This document shows, one piece after another, positions 24,200-34,560 of a stretch of DNA of 64,000 nt. The DNA is from Linum tenue (lineage: Eukaryota > Streptophyta > Magnoliopsida > Malpighiales > Linaceae): contig CAMGYJ010000005.1 of the NCBI GenBank assembly GCA_946122785.1, positions 41,031,901 through 41,095,900 of the forward strand, given 5' to 3'. The position numbers and the translations under genes are program-made. The notes below the pieces were generated by a model that did not search any database, had not been told where the DNA came from, and saw nothing but the letters and a program-made list of their open reading frames with translations. Within the stretch, counting starts at the first letter, position 1. Each line of letters begins with the position of its first letter.

Positions 24200-24900
24200 G
24201 CAAGCTAGTGGGCACAGATTGTGCACACCAAACTTGGAGAGAAGTGTGGAGAAGGTTGTTGGTGGAAGTGCTTTGGTGAAGAGATCGCCAAGTTGATGGA
24301 GCGAGGAAACATGGAGAAGTTTGATAGTGGCATCCAACAATTTTTCCTCTGTGCACACCAAACTTGGAGAGAAGTGTGGAGAAGGTTGTTGGTGGAAGTG
24401 CTTTGGTGAAGAGATCGACAAGTTGATGGAGCGAGGAAACATGGAGAAGTTTGATAGTGACATCCAACAGTTTTTCCTGCACAAGATGACAGTCCAATTC
24501 GATGTGTATGGTCCATTCATTAAAGATTGGATTTTCTACAATGTGAATTGCAGTTTGGTTGTCGCAATAGAGAATTGCAGGATAAGGATAACTGACTTGG
24601 AAGTCTTGTAGAAGTTCATAGGTGGTATCTACCATTGCCATGTATTCAGCTTCACAAGACGACCTGGAAATGGCCTATTATTTCTCTTTTCCATGAAACC
24701 AATGCGTTACCCAGATATACACAATAACCAGTGACATATCAGCGAGTATCCATGCAGGCAGCCCAATCAGAGTCACTAAAAGCGTTAAGATGAAGAGAGT
24801 AAGAAGATGGGAAGAACATACCAGTGGAAGGAGCATACTTGAGATATCTGAGGATTCTGGTGGCTACTTGGTAGTGGATATTGTTTGGATGTGACATGTA
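24200..24900 (-). pseudogene. Copia RNase H region with an internal 130-bp tandem duplication
   Basis: On the minus strand the RNase H segment reads DSDWAAC (about 24750), SSCEAEYMAM, LYCDNQTAIHI, HIELDCHLVQ, KLLHVSSLHQL and DLFTKALP. The stretch from KLLD to FGVH is present twice because bases 24221-24350 are repeated at 24351-24480 (GTGCACACCAAACTTGGAGA starts each copy). The duplication is 130 bp, so it also shifts the frame. Stops occur upstream near 24680. This is the end of the polyprotein; the polypurine tract follows directly. Confidence 0.85.
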
Positions 24901-24905
24901 TTGCC

Positions 24906-25952
24906 TTACTTGTTGAGTGGCAAAGCTAATGTCTGGTCTGGTGTTGGTGAGGTATATGAGTTTGCCAAGGAGTCTTTTGTAGAAATTTGGTGCAGGGTAA
25001 GGATCAAAATGTTGTGAAGTGAGGTGGATCTTGTAATCCTTGTGACAGGTTTAGAAAGCAAGACTTCTACCTTTTCCAATATCTCTAGTGTATATTTCCT
25101 TTGTGAGAGACGAATTCCTGAGGAGTTTGTAGCTATCTCAATACCGAAGAAAAACTTTAGAGGACCCATGTCCTTGATCCTGAATGAAGAATAAAGGAGT
25201 TGTTTGATGTGGTTTATCTTTGTGAGATCATTGCCACCTAGTACAAGGTCATCGACATAAATCAGAACACAAGTGTAGTTCGTGCCCACTGTCTTGTAGT
25301 ATAAGGAGTGGTCTACTTGACTGGAAACATAACCCTGTGTAGTAAGAGAGTTGGTAAGATTTGAGAACAACTGTCGAGATGCTTGTTTGAGGCCATAGAG
25401 GGACTTCTTTAGTCCATAAACTGTGTTTGGGATGTGAAGAGGAGGTGTATAACCTTTGGGAAACTTCATGTAGACTTCTTCAGTGATATCACCATGTAAG
25501 AAGGCAGTGTTCACATCTAGTTGGTGAGCATTCCAAGATCTAACAGCTGCAATGGCCAAGAAGAGCCTCAAAGTGGTCATTTTGACCACAGGAGCAAATG
25601 TGTCTTCATAATTGACACCCTCCTGTTGGTTGTAGCCTTTAGCTTCAAGTCTGGCCTTCTCTCTTTCAAGTTGACCATCATAAAGGAATTTGTACTTGAA
25701 TATCCATTTGTTTCCAAGTGGTTTCTTCTGTGGAGGAAGAGAAACCACGCCCTAGGTGTTGTTCTTCTCAAGAGCATCAATTTCATTGTTGATTGCTCTA
25801 TTCCATTCAGAGTTCAAGGTTGCTTCTTCATAAGTGTTAGGCTCTTTATAACATGAGATATTAAGAATAAACTTGTGGTGAGATGGTGACAGGCCATTGT
25901 AATCAATAACATCAGAGAGAGGGTAGGTGATACCTGGAACATGTTGCTGCAT
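24906..25952 (-). pseudogene. Copia reverse transcriptase with one nonsense codon
   Basis: This is a continuous frame apart from a TAG at 25754-25752. That stop falls where the usual NNTW/ENNTW segment has Trp, so it is a TGG to TAG change. Motifs in order are EWNRAINNEIDALEKNNT, the stop, LGNKWIFKYK, YEDTFAPVVKMTTLR, QLDVNTAFLHGD, VYMKFPKGY, LYGLKQASRQ, the catalytic YVDD (LIYVDDLVLGGND) and LSQRKYTLEILE. About 347 residues are covered, the expected size for this domain with its connection to RNase H. The last ~50 residues lie in a shifted frame relative to the expected TRPDI segment, so the join to RNase H is broken. Confidence 0.92.
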
Positions 25953-26252
25953 AGAGTGATTGGAAGAAAAAGTTTGTGGAAGCAGGTTGCAATTGTAGTT
26001 TTGAAGTTTGGTAGATGGTTTGGTGGTTCTAAAAGAATTTCTAAGGGCAATGGGAAGGCCTGTTGGGTTGGTGGAGGATGAAGGAGTTGGTTTAGAAGGG
26101 ATAGGAATGGTGAGAGGTTGGTGGGGAAGGAGAGGAGGTAGTGGGGGTGGAATGAAGACATCAGTATCATCTAGGAGGGATGGAGGGGATGGTGGAGGAT
26201 AAGGTGATTGATAAATTGTTTTTGTGATGTTGGCAGAGGAGTGATAGGGAAA

Positions 26253-26760
26253 TTAAGTTTCATAGAAATGGACATTTCTTAAAGTGAAAATGTCATGGGA
26301 TTGAAGATAATAAATTCTATATCCTTTGATGCCTTGTGTGTATCCTATGAAGACACCTTTTCTGGCTCTTTCTTGGGACTTTGTTCGATGGCTGGTGATG
26401 GTGGAGGCATAGAAGAGGCAGCCAAAGACTTTAAGATTGGTGAAGTCTGGTGGTTTGTTGTGTAATTTTTGGAATGGTTTAAGGTTGACTAAGACTGGTG
26501 TTTGAACTCTATTGATTAGAAAGACAACATATTTTACACAGTCACCCCAGAAACCAATAGGAAGGTTGGTTTGAAATTTTAAGGTTCGAGCAATGGCTAC
26601 GATATGTTGGTGTTTCCTCTCAACCTTACTGCTTTGTTGTGTGGTTTCTATGCAAGACATTTCAGGTAGGATGCCAGAAGTAGCATAGAATTCAGGCATT
26701 AGAAATTATTTTCCTTGATCACTTCTGATGGTTTGAATAGAAATGTTGAATTGCCTTCCA
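26253..26760 (-). pseudogene. Copia integrase, C-terminal half
   Basis: The minus-strand frame from 26699 to 26253 reads SKVERKHQHIVAIARTLKFQ, LPIGFWGDCVKYVVFLINRV, LKPFQKLHNKPPDFTNLKVF, GCLFYAS and ARKGVFIGYTQGIKGYRIY. This is the standard copia integrase core and C-terminal (GKGY-like) region. It is cut off from the upstream part by a stop near 26700. Upstream, 26700-27040 retains fragments of the catalytic core in other frames. Confidence 0.88.
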
Positions 26761-27044
26761 ATCATTTTGCAAAATTGTTGTAGTTTGAGTTGAGCCTCAG
26801 CTTTAGAGGGTAAAAGATTAAGTCAAGTCATCTAGGAGTAATTATCTAAAATGGTGAGAACATATTTAAAACCATTACAAGTGGGGGAAGAGTTAGGACC
26901 CCAAATGTGAACATGTATCAACTGAAAAGAATGTGTAGTAACAGTTGTACTGGAAGGAAAAAGGAGCCTATTCTGTTTGGCAAAATGACAGACATCAAAG
27001 GGTAAGCTGCTATTGGTTTCTATGGATCTTCAGAGTTATTTTAA

Positions 27045-27497
27045 CTAGGGAATCCTATTGTGAGACACATGGTCAAGCCTAAAGTGCCATAGATCAAAAG
27101 ATGGTGAACTAACAACTGTTAAGCAAAGGGGTTTGTTGGTGGTCAGTTTACTGACTGAAATGAGGTTGAAGGTGAATTGTGCGACAAAGAGGGAATCCTC
27201 TAGAATCAGACCATCCAAGCAATTGACACAACCTATATGAGTTGCCTGAACCCTATCTCCTGTGGGGTGATTGATGAAAATATGATCTACCTGTTTATAG
27301 TTACTCAGGTAGTCCAGGGAGCTGACAATATGGTCAGTAGTTCCTGTGTCCGGGTTCCAAGGAATGGGAATTGAACATTGCTTAGTGAGGGTGCATATAT
27401 GATTACCTAGAGTGCTAGGAGCATAATGAGTATTGAGAGCAACAGAATGTGATGGAAGTTGTTGTTTGGTTGTGGATTTGTCATGCATGAGAGACAT
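27045..27497 (-). pseudogene. Copia protease and GAG-pre-integrase region
   Basis: The protease active-site block reads WNPDTGTTDHIVSS where family members usually have W-x-x-D-[ST]-G-[AT]. It is followed by FNLISVSKL and a pre-integrase segment with LWHFRLDHVSHNRIP (the LWHxRLGH-type zinc-binding start). Gly is replaced by Asp in the last motif. The frame ends near 27045 after a stop. Confidence 0.85.
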
Positions 27498-27504
27498 TAA
27501 CTTG

Positions 27505-27810
27505 TCATAATCTGATTAGGAGAGTCTGATCTCTTGTTGATCCTCTGGTGATGAGCTGTTGTCCGTAGCATTGATGGAGGTTCTTGATCTGGGAGGGAAG
27601 GAAGGCATTTGCTGAGGATTGGGAGGGTAACCATTCTTCTTGAAGAACTTGTCTTCTGTGTGCCCAATCCTCTCGCAATAGGTACATTATGGAGGCTTGC
27701 AAGAGGGAGTGGGAGTCTTGGTGGAACATCTTGGAGTCATACCAGGGGGCCAACAATGTTTGTGGTAGAAGATCTCCTCTATATGACCAGGCGCATTGCA
27801 AAAAGTGCAA
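27505..27810 (-). pseudogene. Copia gag, nucleocapsid (zinc-knuckle) part, frame-shifted
   Basis: Between gag and protease the alternative minus frames contain CHFCNAPGHIEEIF- and CTYCERIGHTEDKFF-like stretches (around 27660-27820). This fits one or two CCHC knuckles of a gag nucleocapsid, but the visible long frame here is out of register with them. A short, lower-confidence segment. Confidence 0.5.
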
Positions 27811-27874
27811 TTGGGTCCTTTTCTTGGGATATATGGCCTCTTGATGTTTTGAGCTGCCATAGCAGATAGTTCAG

Positions 27875-28584
27875 CTAGTAATGTTTACCCTGCTGGGTGC
27901 CATACAATTGTCTTTCATGTTGTAATGTTCTTTGGAATACTTTGTCTATGGTGGGAAGAATGTCTCCAAAGAGGACTTGAGATCGTAAAGAAGCATAGCT
28001 ATCATTTAAGCCTCGAAAGAACTGAATGACAGAGTTGGTACATCTATATCCTATTACAACATTCATGGCATCACATGTTGTAGGAATATTGCATGTGCAA
28101 CGACATGGATCTATAGGCTGATAGTTGTTCAATTCTTCTTGTAAAGCAATGAGATTGCCATAATACTCAGTATTACCTTGTTTGAGTGCACCAAGGGCTT
28201 CATTAAATTCAGCAACATGAATCATATCACCTTGACTATAGCGAGCTTTGAGACTAGCCCAGGCTTCAGAAGCTAGTTTGTAAGACATGAAGGTCTTCTT
28301 GATTCCAGGTTCCACAGCTTGTTAAATCCAGCTGAGGACCATGATGTTATTTTTGGTCCAAGAAGAGAACTGAGCAGATCAACAACAGGGGCAGTGATTG
28401 TGCCATTGATGAAATCAAGTTTGTTCTTGTCCCACAGAGCGTTCAACATGGCTTTGCTCCAGTTGTTGTAGGTGGTGGTGGTCAGCTTCTCACCTAATAA
28501 CATCAACCCTATTTGATATGAGCCATGAAGATAGTAGGGATCCGCCATAGGATCATGTTGAGTTGGTTGTTGTTCGGTTGCCAT
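27875..28584 (-). pseudogene. Copia gag capsid (UBN2/gag_3-like), broken by a frameshift
   Basis: The start is ATG at 28584, 19 bases downstream of the primer-binding site. The frame opens with MATEQQPTQHDPMADPYYLH and LTTTTYNNWSKAML (the YxxWxxAM signature), then KNKLDFINGTI. A frame change at about 28315-28330 moves the remainder into another frame: LASEAWASLKARYSQGD, EYYGNLIALQEELNNYQPID, VIQFFRGLNDSYASLRSQVL. The whole resembles the copia gag domain that precedes a zinc knuckle. One shift near codon 90 is the main visible lesion. Confidence 0.87.
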
Positions 28585-28602
28585 TTTGTGGGAGGCGGCT
28601 AG

Positions 28603-28618
28603 GGTGGCTCTGATACTA
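28603..28618 (-). promoter_or_regulatory. Primer-binding site (initiator tRNA-Met type)
   Basis: The minus strand reads TAGTATCAGAGCCACC. This matches the plant copia TGGTATCAGAGC site with one G to A change. It lies about ten bases past the 5' LTR edge. Confidence 0.8.
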
Positions 28619-28628
28619 TAAAACCAAG

Positions 28629-29469
28629 TGTGGCCTTTGAAACCCTAGCTTACTTCTCATTGATCATCATTGTGCAATACATACAAGGATTTACAAAAGA
28701 AGACAACGAGCTCTTAAGGGCTCGTTTGATTTTGGTGATAGTTAAATTGATGTATTGTCAACAATGCATGCATAATAATATACATGTATATAAGAAAATT
28801 GATGTATTGTAGTTTACATAGTTTGGTTTATGTGATAGTTATTGTAGTATTTAAATAAGTTATATTACATAGTTTGGTTTATGTCACTATTTTTACCCTT
28901 TCTTTTTTATATAAGAAAGCAACACACATAGAGGTAGTGACATAGTTGGAAGAAAAGAAAAAAATACTTCACAATCTCACCAAAAACTTGAGATTTAACT
29001 ATCACTCATTTTGAGTTATAGTTTGTGTCATATCAAGCAAACAATGCATGTATTGTTTGTGCATAAAATTACAAAAAAAAAAACAATGCATTGTGGATAA
29101 TACATGCATTGTAGCAATCCCAATCAAACAATTACCAAACCAAACGACCCGTTAGCTGTTGTTTTACAGAAGAAAAGCAGAGAAAAGTAGAAATTAATCT
29201 GCACAATGAAAGTGACATTGAGGCTTCAGTATCTCCACGACGACATTTCAGCAAGAGTGGCTTCCTTTACCTGCAATAATGCCGCGAAACTTGTGCTTTG
29301 CACTAGCGTTTTTTTATTACCCAGGAACCTCAGCCCCACGTGCCACTTTATGACAGCGGGTCCTACTAAATATGGGGGCCACCTGCAATCAAATTCGACG
29401 TCAACGAGGCTTTGCGCTAGCGTTGAAACTTAGAATTTGGTGAAAAATTGGGATTTTCCCCGATAATGA
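28629..29469 (-). repeat. 5' LTR of the copia element, enlarged by two insertions
   Basis: It matches the 302-bp 3' LTR once a 435-bp MITE (28717-29151) and an extra ~114-bp block are removed. The extra block lies between direct repeats GCTTTGCACTAGCGTT (29295) and GCTTTGCGCTAGCGTT (29409). Confidence 0.85.
28717..29151. mobile_element. Tourist-like MITE inserted in the copia 5' LTR
   Basis: The ends are AGGGCTCGTTTGATTTTGG and, in reverse, CGGGTCGTTTGGTTTGG. TTA is duplicated at 28714-28716 and 29152-29154. The 3' LTR of the same element provides the empty site, with a single TTA in ATCTTAGTTGTTG against CTCTTA...TTAGCTGTTG. The interior has long ATGTATTGT / ACAATACAT-type inverted stretches and no coding frame. 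Confidence 0.9.
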
Positions 29470-29782
29470 TATTGTAAGCTTTGAAAAAAACATTCTTAAT
29501 TTTGAACTACATTTAGAACAAACTTAAAAATGGAGTAGGTTGTCAATTCGCAAATGATTGGCGAGGATTACACTAAGAGAGACTTGCTGAATAGTTTAGA
29601 TAATCAATGTTGTTTATGTAATAATAAAAAACATTAGGATAATTTTATGAAAGCGGATATATATAGATATTAGTTAAATATTTTTTTAATAAATAATATT
29701 GGTTAGTATTAAACTCATATATTTCTTATTTAGTCATGAAGTAAAGCTCGTCATTATATTATGATAGTGGACAATACATTTA
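29470..29782. other. AT-rich spacer
   Basis: About 310 bp between the copia element and the next MITE. No feature is recognised. Confidence 0.5.
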
Positions 29783-30239
29783 GGGGTCGTTTGGAGAACG
29801 GGATTTAGTGCGTGGATTCATTGAATCCGTAGATTTTGTAGAAAATTATGTTTTTTTGTTGCTTTTTGTATTATGGATTTTAGCTTTAGAGATTTCAAAT
29901 CTCTAAAATATATGGATATCAAATCTCTCATAATCAGAGAGATTCTATATCTTGATTCATGAGATTTTTTTCTCCTACCTTTTCTCTTTCTTTTATTTAT
30001 TTATCATATTCAATATATTTACTAACAAAGTTTTTAATATTTCTCGAACTACTCTAATTTTTTATTAAGGATAAACATGTTATTTAATATAAAATTTTTA
30101 TTTTTATTTTCATTGAATGTTAACAATCACAGTTACCAAACAGTAACCATTTTAAAATCTATTTTCAAAAATCCAAAAAGTTAGAATCTTTAGATTGTTG
30201 ACAATCTATAGATTTAAACTCATATTCTCCAAACGACCC
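29783..30239. mobile_element. Tourist-like MITE upstream of the polygalacturonase gene
   Basis: The ends are GGGGTCGTTTGGAGAACGGG and, in reverse, GGGTCGTTTGGAGAATATG. TTA is duplicated at 29780-29782 and 30240-30242. The 457-bp interior is AT-rich and non-coding, with complementary AAATCTAT / ATAGATTT blocks near the ends. It ends about 215 bp before the TATA box of the polygalacturonase, so it lies in that gene's promoter region. Confidence 0.85.
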
Positions 30240-30454
30240 TTATATTATTCACGTTATTTGCACCACCATCACCATGCGACGTTGTTCATATGGAGGCGCC
30301 AATAAGGGAGGAGAAGTGCCCTCCGGCCTCAACCTTCCGCCAAAATCCCAGCGCGAACTTCGCCTTCTAATAACCAACAAATTTAATATTCACCCATTTC
30401 AGCATTTAGCCGCCATTCTCATCATTCCCAATTTCCCACTCTACCATCCATCTC

Positions 30455-30462
30455 TATAAATA
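30455..30462 (+). promoter_or_regulatory. TATA box of the polygalacturonase gene
   Basis: CTATAAATAC lies 109 bp upstream of the ATG. A C/A-rich stretch without ATG (about 30480-30563) follows, as expected for a plant 5' UTR. Confidence 0.7.
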
Positions 30463-30563
30463 CTCATTATTGCGGCTTGCTTCTCATCATCAACATCTCA
30501 AACACAATCATCAATTCTAATCTTCTCAAGCTCATCCACTTAGCTATATCTACCGCTTCCTAA

Positions 30564-31864
30564 ATGGCCGCCGCCCTCGCTCTCTCGATGCTAACCATTT
30601 ACTTGGCCGCCGCCGCTCTTTCTCCCTCTTTACCGGCTGCGTCAGCGGCCGCAAAGAAGTACAGCGTGAGCAGCTACGGCGCCAAGCCGGACGGGAAAAC
30701 AGACTCCACCAGTGCTTTCCTCTCGGCCTGGAACAAAGCCTGTAGCTCGCCGTCCCCGTCCACCGTCTACGTGCCGTCGGGGAGATTCTATCTCAAGAAC
30801 GTGGCGTTTCAGGGTCCTTGCAAGACCAACTCGATCCTGTTCCGAATAGATGGCACCCTCGTTGCACCGTCAGATTACTCCGTCATTGCCAAGGTCGGGA
30901 ACTGGATCATGTTCCGTCACGTTAACGGCGTTACCGTCTCCGGCGGGACACTCGACGGCCAGGGCGCTTCCCTCTGGTCCTGCAAGGCCTCCGGCAAGAG
31001 CTGCCCTGCTGGCGCCAGGGTGAGTTTTCTTTAGATTTCTATTTATTGTTACTTTATAAGAAACGTTGACTAAATTGGTAAATTATAATAATAAAAAAAT
31101 TAAAATGATTTCATTTGCGTTTTCAGAATTTGGAATTCAGCAATTCACAGAACATCCAGATCAACGGGCTTGCATCGGTGAACAGCCAGCTGTTTCACAT
31201 CGTAATCAACGGCTGCCAGAATGTTAAAATTCAGGGAGTGAAAGTAACCGCCGCCGGCAACAGTCCCAACACCGACGGGATCCACGTGCAGTCATCCGCC
31301 GGGGTGACGATCCTTAATTCAAGGATCGGGACAGGGGACGACTGCATTTCGATTGGGCCTGGCACCACCAACCTATGGATCGAGAACATCGCGTGTGGGC
31401 CGGGCCACGGGATCAGCATCGGAAGCCTGGGGAAGCAGCTCCACGAGGCCGGGGTCCAGAACGTGACGGTTAAAACGGTTACTTTCACGGGGACCCAAAA
31501 CGGGCTGAGGATCAAGTCGTGGGGCCGGCCCAGCACGGGGTTTGCCAGGGGGATATTGTTCCAGCACGCCGTTATGAATAACGTCCAGAACCCGATCGTG
31601 ATCGACCAGAACTACTGCCCGGGTCAGAAGGGCTGTCCCGGTCAGGCTTCCGGGGTCAAAGTCAGCGATGTGACGTACCAGGACGTCCATGGCTCGTCGA
31701 GGACGGAAGTTGCCGTTAAGTTTGCGTGTAGTAAGTCGAATCCGTGCACCGGGATCAGGCTGGACGGCGTTAAGCTTACTTATGACAATCAGGCGGCGGA
31801 CTCGTCGTGTCAGAATGCCGACGGGACGGCTTCTGGAGTGGTTCAGCCCAGTAGCTGCTTGTAG
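30564..31864 (+). CDS. Polygalacturonase (glycoside hydrolase 28), two exons
   Basis: Exon 1 is 30564-31019 and exon 2 is 31127-31864, with a GT...AG intron of 107 bp in phase 0 (AGG^GTGAGT ... TTTTCAG^AAT). The product is 397 residues. It starts with a hydrophobic signal peptide of about 25-29 residues ([15 protein letters not shown]) and is presumably secreted to the cell wall, where family members hydrolyse alpha-1,4-galacturonan in pectin. The GH28 active-site set is complete: SPNTDG (Asp202), GTGDDC (Asp223, Asp224), [10 protein letters not shown] (His246) and RIK (Arg280, Lys282). The conserved Cys-rich tail is also present ([31 protein letters not shown] at the end). The protein most resembles the plant exopolygalacturonase-like (pollen/floral) clade, judged from these tail motifs; exo versus endo action cannot be settled by eye. 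The start is the first ATG after the TATA box. Codon use is GC-rich compared with the neighbouring repeats. No defect was seen. Confidence 0.95.
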
Positions 31865-32544
31865 ATGATGCATGCAAATGGAGCTTCGTATAATAATTTA
31901 TTATTGCTGCAGGGTATATAGATAGACATTTAAATGGGGAAATAATTCTTCTGTGTGGGAATATTCCCCGAGAGACATGGATATATAGATGTTATTAGAT
32001 AAAACTAATCACATGCAAATGATTGACAAATTTGAGCCTGCGGCCATTGCGGCAATCCCTATGTTCAATTGCTAGGAGGCGACCTCATCCATGTTCAGAA
32101 GGTTCATGTGATGGGTATGGGTTTGAAATTTATGTATGAGATTAATGGAAGAAGGATAAATAAATGTCTTTTCATATTTGTTATCTTCAAAATTATTTAT
32201 GTTTAGATATACTTTGAAATCGAGTGATAGAAATAGAATTGATTAGGAAGATAGATAAAAGAGAGTGTTACGAGAGAGGAAGATAAATGGAGGAGCTACG
32301 GTCGCTGGTGATTGGTCTCATTCTGTCTTCGTTTGAGACTTTGGCAAAATAATTGCAACATGCGTTGGGCAAAGGAGTGAGATTAGATGAGGGAGTATCA
32401 TGGGCTCATAATTGTCCACCAATACTAAGGGAAGGTCGATAAAGCCGCGGATGCAGTATTTGAAACTACCCTTTACTTTTTGATAGATAAAGAAATAACC
32501 GACTAATAAAGTTATTGTTCTCTTCAAAACTTACGACTGCTTTT
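31865..32544. other. 3' flank of the polygalacturonase gene
   Basis: AT-rich sequence with ATAATAATTTATTATTG at about 31890, a plausible polyadenylation region. No further gene was found. Confidence 0.5.
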
Positions 32545-34380
32545 TGTACTCCAAAAAGAAAAAAATTGTTTTATAGTATAACAATTGATTTTATTCTTCT
32601 CTCTAGTTTGTATTTTTTTTGCTTTGTTCTTTTTAAGTTCATCTTAATCCTCCTTTCTATGGATTTTTGGGATTAATCGCAGGTTTGAAGAGGTTCAACT
32701 CACTTTGGCTGGCTCAAATTAGGTTGAATACCCATGGGATTGGGTTCAATTTCATTCTCCACAAAAAAATGGAGAAATTATTAGACACTAAAGCGGATAA
32801 AACTCGCTCACGACCCAAATTTGGCAACATCACGTTCAGCTCTCTTTGATCGGCTTGAACCGAGTTTGTAACAAATTCACAAACGACCCAACCCGCCAAT
32901 TACAAAAACAATAAAACTCACTCACGCCCAAAAACTTGTAAGCACCGGGTTCAAGTCGTTTTGCTTAGGTTGAATCAACTAGGTTGGATACTCATAGATT
33001 TGGGTTCTCAACCAAAAGGAAAATGATAAATAAAAAGGTACTAAAGCGGATTAACTCGCTCCCTACCAAAAACACTGCACACCAAGTTGAACTCGCATTG
33101 ACTCGTTCGAACCGAGTTTTTAACAATTCACACTCGGCTCAACATGTCAATTCTCAAAATCAGTTACAACTCGTTCTCTACACAAAACTCGTCAGCACCG
33201 GGTCCGGGTTCAATTGTCATTCTCACCCAAAAGGAAAATGAGAAATAAAAAGAACATCAAAGCAAATAAAACTCATTTTGGATCAAAAACCCGTCAACAC
33301 CGTGTTCAACTCGCTTTGACGGGGTTGAATCGAGATTTTAACAAACTCACACTCGACCAAACCTACCAACTGCAAAAGCATATATATAAAACTCGCTCTC
33401 GATACAAAATTCGTCATTACCATGGGTATGGTTGAATTATCCTTCTCAAGGAAAGGAAAAAAATAGAAATTTTAAAATACTAAAATCGGTTTCAAAGTCG
33501 CTTTGACCTGGACGAATTATGTTGGATACCCATGAGTTTGAGTTAAATTGTCATGATTAACCAAAAGGAAAAGGAGATATAAGAAAATAATAAAGAATAT
33601 GAAACTCAGTCTTGATAAAAAAATTCGGCAACACAAAGCAAAATTTTGATACCGGTCTTGGGACACGGTGGATGGGTACAACTTTGAATTCCACCGAAAG
33701 TGTTTGGAGAAGGTTTGTGCATTATTGGGCGAATGCAAGGATTGTGAATAATAGATAAGGTATGAATCTTCGGTGGCAATCGTGGCAAACGGTGGAAGAG
33801 GACAACTTTTGATTTCGTCGATACTGTTTCGAGATGGTAATTGTTGCAACAGGAAAAATAATGAACAATAGATCAAAACTTAGTAGACAATTAATAACTA
33901 TGGAAAACCTAATAATGGACATTAGATGTAGACCCAACGGACAATAGATGAACACATAGGTTATAGAATAAGAGAGTACTGGGGTTAAAGGAGGACTTGA
34001 AACTTCCTCACTTGCACTTGGAGGAGTATGAGAGTCACTAATGAATAGTAACTTCCATGTTAGGCTTTTATATATTAATTAATGGAAAACCTAATAATGG
34101 ACAATAGATGTAAACCCAACAGACAATACATGAACACATAGGTTATAGAATAAGAGAGAGGGGTAACAGGAGGACTTGAAACTTTCCCACTTGCACTTGG
34201 AGGAGTATGGGAGCAGCTAATCATGTTAGGCTTTTATATATTAAAATAGATGAACATATAGGTTATAGAATAAGAGAGAGGGGGTAAAAGGAGAACTTGA
34301 AACTTCCCCACTTGCACTTGGAGGAGTATGGGAGCCACTAATGAATAGTAACTTTCATGTTAGGATTTTATATATTATTA
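32545..34380. repeat. Large direct repeat, first copy
   Basis: This block resembles 34561-34617 plus 35893-37475 in order and orientation. It begins with a TTAGTTTGTATT / TTTTTGC...TTGTT segment. Several units follow containing ACTCGCTC...CCCAAA...GGCAACATCA...TTGAACCGAGTTTGTAAC, then GTCGCTTTGAC..GG and GGACACGGTGGATGGGTACAA, and finally TAGATGTAGACCCAAC. The sub-unit spacing agrees between copies (254 and 215 bp here; 251 and 210 bp there). Nothing is coding. The first copy has an additional triple repeat at its end. Confidence 0.75.
33947..34378. repeat. Local repeat, three diverged copies of ~120-180 bp
   Basis: GAACACATAGGTTATAGAAT or a close variant starts each copy at about 33950, 34133 and 34251. 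Each ends near ATGTTAGGCTTTTATATATT. The copies share CACTTGCACTTGGAGGAGTA. Confidence 0.85.
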
Positions 34381-34381
34381 A

Positions 34382-34430
34382 CTAGCATAAGTCTGCTCGC
34401 TGTCGCTTCGCGTGTGAGCGAGAATATATT
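34382..34430 (-). mobile_element. Candidate Helitron 3' terminus
   Basis: Read on the minus strand, a GC-rich hairpin (CTCGCT ... AGCGAG, loop CACACGCGAAGCGAC) is followed ten bases later by CTAG and then a flanking T. This is the hairpin-CTRR-T layout of Helitron ends. The 5' TC end was not located and no Rep/helicase coding is present. Confidence 0.4.
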
Positions 34431-34560
34431 ATTTTTTAGATTAATAGTTTGAATTTTGATCCAAAAGTAAAAGGCTTGTCATCTACAATTTCAAGTAGTC
34501 GATGCTCAATAAAATTTAATAAGCGAGAAGGGTCGTCGAGCAAATGATTTCTATATTAAA

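Larger units (their letters stand above)
23880..29469 (-). mobile_element. Near full-length Ty1-copia element, inactivated
   Basis: The order on the minus strand is 5' LTR (28629-29469), primer-binding site, gag, protease, integrase, reverse transcriptase, RNase H, G-rich polypurine tract (about 24183-24197), 3' LTR (23880-24181). Integrase before RT defines copia. Every coding segment has at least one stop or frame change. The 5' LTR carries a MITE and a ~114 bp extra block that the 3' LTR lacks. TCAAG precedes the left edge, but the right flank does not repeat it, so the target duplication has decayed or the right edge is off by a few bases. Confidence 0.9.

Noticed and set aside
31231..31873. 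Minus-strand frames over polygalacturonase exon 2
   Set aside because: Antisense shadows of a GC-rich exon with clear GH28 catalytic motifs on the plus strand.
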